Source: JABDIY01 sp963803875 (GTDB lineage Bacteria > Actinomycetota > Acidimicrobiia > Acidimicrobiales > SZUA-35). Taken from it: a DNA stretch of 64,000 nt. Below the pieces are notes generated by a model, which did not search any database, was not told where the DNA came from, and saw nothing but the letters and a program-made list of their open reading frames with translations. The stretch covers positions 62,001 through 126,000 of the forward strand of contig CAWDOA010000009.1 in the NCBI GenBank assembly GCA_963803875.1. Reading direction: 5' to 3'. The position numbers were made by a program, and so were the translations under genes. Shown here one piece after another: positions 61,908 through 64,000 of the stretch. How positions within the stretch are numbered: the stretch's first letter is position 1; the number at the start of each line of letters is the position of its first letter.

Positions 61908-63038
61908 ATGGTCGGCGTGACGGCGCCGACTCAGACACCGCCCACCGAGCCGCCCAACGAGCTCACCTGGGACGAAGAGGACGAGTTCGTGCGTGTTCGA
62001 CACGGAGGTTGGAGGATCGCCGGTGGGCTCCTCGCTGTGATTCTGATTTTCTTTGGTGGCTACACAGCCATCAAGGAGGGAAGGGGTTGGTTCGATCGGC
62101 AACTCGATCCCGTGGGCGAACCGGGTGAAGCAGTCACCCTCGTCGTTCCTCGAGGTGCGACCACGTCGGACATCGGTGTCCAACTGGCCAACAACGGTGT
62201 GATTCCCAACAGCACCTTCTTTCGGTACTACGTCGAGTGGGAGAACGAAGGGAACTTCCAGGCGGGGGAGTACACCTTCTACGTGAACTCCTCGGCCGGA
62301 GAAGCGATCGCAGTCCTCAATGAGGGGCCAAAACCCCCTGACGTCGACCAGTTCATCGTCCGCGAGGGGCTGTGGCTCAGTGAGATTCTTGCTGCGATCG
62401 CCGAACAGTTGCCCGGCGTCACAGTCGAGCAACTTCAGGCCGCGCTCGATGGTGGCACCATCGAGTCGCGTTATCGACCGCCGGGCCAAACCTCGTGGGA
62501 GGGGTTGCTTTTCCCTGACACCTACGAGGTCAACAAGGGCGCAACTGCAACTGAAGTTCTCGAGAAGTTGAGCAATGAGTTCGCGCGCGTGACCGGAGGG
62601 GTCGGGTACGGGGCTGCGGAAACAAAGCTCGGCTACTCCGCCTACGAGGTCCTCATCGTGGCGTCGTTGATCGAGGCCGAGACCCGCGTTGACGAGGAAC
62701 GCCCGATGGTTGCATCGGTCATCTACAACCGCTTGCGGGAGCAGTGGATTCTCGGCATCGATGCAACCTGCATCTACGGTGCCGGCGACCGCGACGTCGA
62801 GTTGACCCGTTCAGTTCTGGATCAGGAAACGCCGTACGGATGTCGAAACGTCCGCGGCTTGCCGCCCACGCCGATCAACAGTCCGGGTCGGGCGTCGCTG
62901 GAGGCAGCGCTCAACCCGGCAGAGTCCGACAACTTCTACTACGTCCTCACCGACCCGGCTGGTCGACACACCTTCGTCGAGACCCAGGAGGAGTTCACCG
63001 AACAGGTGAAGATTTGCCGCGACCTCGGTCTGTGTTGA
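61908..63038 (+). CDS. mltG: Endolytic murein transglycosylase MltG (YceG)
   Basis: This membrane-anchored enzyme cuts nascent glycan strands. From ATG 61908 (GTG 61899 is an alternative) it has 376 residues. A Pro-rich cytoplasmic N-terminus is followed by one helix (RIAGGLLAVILIFFGGYTAI). A LysM-like subdomain contains VPRGATTSDIGVQLANNGVI. The catalytic block is VLIVASLIEAETRVDEERPM, then VASVIYNRL, with the expected Glu; the C-terminus has TPINSPGRASLEAALNP. Its TGA overlaps the start of aroE. Confidence 0.93.
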   Translation: MVGVTAPTQTPPTEPPNELTWDEEDEFVRVRHGGWRIAGGLLAVILIFFGGYTAIKEGRGWFDRQLDPVGEPGEAVTLVVPRGATTSDIGVQLANNGVIPNSTFFRYYVEWENEGNFQAGEYTFYVNSSAGEAIAVLNEGPKPPDVDQFIVREGLWLSEILAAIAEQLPGVTVEQLQAALDGGTIESRYRPPGQTSWEGLLFPDTYEVNKGATATEVLEKLSNEFARVTGGVGYGAAETKLGYSAYEVLIVASLIEAETRVDEERPMVASVIYNRLREQWILGIDATCIYGAGDRDVELTRSVLDQETPYGCRNVRGLPPTPINSPGRASLEAALNPAESDNFYYVLTDPAGRHTFVETQEEFTEQVKICRDLGLC

Positions 63039-63910
63039 CAACTGAGCGAGTGTTCCCTCCGCCCACCGGTTCCACGCGCCTCGCCGCAGTCATCGGTTCG
63101 CCGGTCCGCCATTCTCTTTCTCCGACCATCCTCAATGCCGCATTTGCCGCAACCGGGGCCGATTGGGCGTACGTGGCTCTTGAAGTGGCTGCCGGCAGGG
63201 GCTTCGCAGCGATCGAGGCGATGCGGACACTTGGCATAGGTGGTTTGTCGGTAACCATGCCGCACAAGACCGATGTGGCCAGTGCCGTCGATGTGGCCAG
63301 CGGGGCCGTGGCTGCCTTGGGTGCATGTAACTGCGTGTACTGGTCCGACGGTCAACTTCATGGTGACAACACCGATGGCGACGGCTTGGTAGCAGCGCTG
63401 GAACACGAGGCGGGCGTTTCGGTCGTGGATCGGTCGGTGTCGGTACTGGGAGCGGGCGGAGCGGCGCGAGCGATAATCGAAGCTCTCGGCCGAGCTGGAG
63501 CGGGCTCGGTTCATGTTTGGAGCAGGAGCGAGTCTTCCGCCATCGCCGCTGCGAGACTGGCCCCAACTGGGTGTACCGGTCCGATCGATCAGGCCGGCGA
63601 CGCCGAGATCGTGATCAACGCGACCTCTGTCGGGATGACGGGCGGGCCGAATCCTCACGGAATCCCGCTTCCGGCCGACCTGATAGGCCAACATCAGATT
63701 GTGCAGGACATCGTCTACGAACCTCGGGAAACCCCCTTCATGGCCCTAGCTCGGCAACGGGGGGCAACCGTACTCGGAGGCGTCGGAATGCTCGTTCACC
63801 AAGCAGCACGCCAATACACTCATTGGACCGGGCAACCGGCTCCGCTTGAAACTATGCGGCGGGCAGTTCTAGACGGGAAGAAAAGAAATGCTTCAGGGAT
63901 CACTCGATAA
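63035..63910 (+). CDS. aroE: Shikimate dehydrogenase
   Basis: The enzyme reduces 3-dehydroshikimate with NADPH. Motifs are AVIGSPVRHSLSPTILNAAF, LSVTMPHKTDVASAVD (catalytic Lys), GDNTDGDGLVAAL (Asp), the Rossmann loop VSVLGAGGAARAII and MLVHQAARQYTHWTG near the end. The start is TTG 63035 within the mltG stop (TTGA); GTG 63050 is an alternative. The length is 291 residues. The longer ORF from 62744 lies inside mltG. Confidence 0.93.
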   Translation: MTTERVFPPPTGSTRLAAVIGSPVRHSLSPTILNAAFAATGADWAYVALEVAAGRGFAAIEAMRTLGIGGLSVTMPHKTDVASAVDVASGAVAALGACNCVYWSDGQLHGDNTDGDGLVAALEHEAGVSVVDRSVSVLGAGGAARAIIEALGRAGAGSVHVWSRSESSAIAAARLAPTGCTGPIDQAGDAEIVINATSVGMTGGPNPHGIPLPADLIGQHQIVQDIVYEPRETPFMALARQRGATVLGGVGMLVHQAARQYTHWTGQPAPLETMRRAVLDGKKRNASGITR

Positions 63911-64000
63911 CTTCAGCCTCGACGAAGTGTTGAACCTATTGGCGGGAACGCATAAGTCCGGGCACGTGCGCCTCAGCGGTGACCGCGGGACCGGTTCGTT
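63888..64000 (+). CDS. DUF4388 domain-containing protein (partial)
   Basis: The first 37 codons of a gene cut by the window end, from ATG 63888, overlapping the aroE end by 23 bp with RBS GGGAAGAAAAG. The sequence MLQGSLDNFSLDEVLNLLAG, followed by THKSGHVRLSG, matches the start of DUF4388 domains (a G-x-L-x-x-F/L-x-L-x-x-L-L-x-L-L pattern). The complete domain structure and role cannot be seen. Confidence 0.65.
   Translation, partial: MLQGSLDNFSLDEVLNLLAGTHKSGHVRLSGDRGTGS

Overview
The window looks like a chromosomal segment of a high-G+C Actinobacteriota, most like the Acidimicrobiia. The reasons are an F420-type luciferase-like oxidoreductase, a mycothiol-dependent nitroreductase homologue, a class F sortase with a DUF4397 wall protein, 13E12-type DUF222/HNH genes, frequent GTG/TTG starts, and the order alaS-ruvX-(DUF222/HNH)-mltG-aroE. 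This is an inference from gene content. There is no 16S rRNA gene, no convincing tRNA, no CRISPR array and no insertion sequence.

Layout. 1-5.0 kb: tmRNA converging on smpB, then an F420-type oxidoreductase, 3-hydroxyacyl-CoA dehydrogenase and a two-component system. 5.1-10.6 kb: a HExxH protein, a class II aldolase beside a remnant of a sugar ABC ATPase, a HAD phosphatase, an alpha/beta hydrolase, thymidine kinase, and a gene missed by ordinary calling: a full-length Rv2466c-like oxidoreductase whose first active-site cysteine codon is TGA, followed by a hairpin with bacterial SECIS geometry. This is the main finding. 10.6-15.2 kb: ung, nagZ, a class F sortase and its pseudokinase/DUF4397 partner. 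15.4-30.6 kb: a sugar ABC ATPase, aroA, alcohol dehydrogenase, otsA, a CocE-type hydrolase, an MMPL-like protein, cbs and metB, and a 2-hydroxyacid dehydrogenase.

30.8-38.3 kb: an AMP-ligase followed by a complete Liv-type ABC transporter (livH, livM, binding protein, livF, livG), with six single-base frameshifts. 38.3-39.5 kb: a lone AbiEi/DUF559-type gene bracketed by a perfect 16-bp inverted repeat. 39.5-45.1 kb: a polar amino-acid transporter (aapP-M-Q-J) with oversized permeases. 45.3-50.4 kb: phenylacetate degradation (paaK-A-D-B-C plus DUF3237) divergent from a PaaI-type thioesterase and a MarR regulator, with a palindrome between the two arms. 50.4-57.2 kb: a PH-domain pair, an ABC-F ATPase and an OtsB-GH15 fusion. 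57.4-64 kb: alaS, ruvX, a broken DUF222/HNH gene, mltG, aroE and the start of a DUF4388 gene.

Two cross-cutting points. First, about ten genes or gene ends carry single-base indels, mostly in short homopolymers and including essential alaS, so residual assembly indels are the simplest explanation for most. The TGA in the oxidoreductase differs: the frame is intact on both sides and only a substitution is involved. Second, three loci (about 455-880, 57190-57400 and 60929-61140) carry related CTCGCTTCGCTCG-rich, hairpin-rich sequence, one of which interrupts the DUF222/HNH gene.
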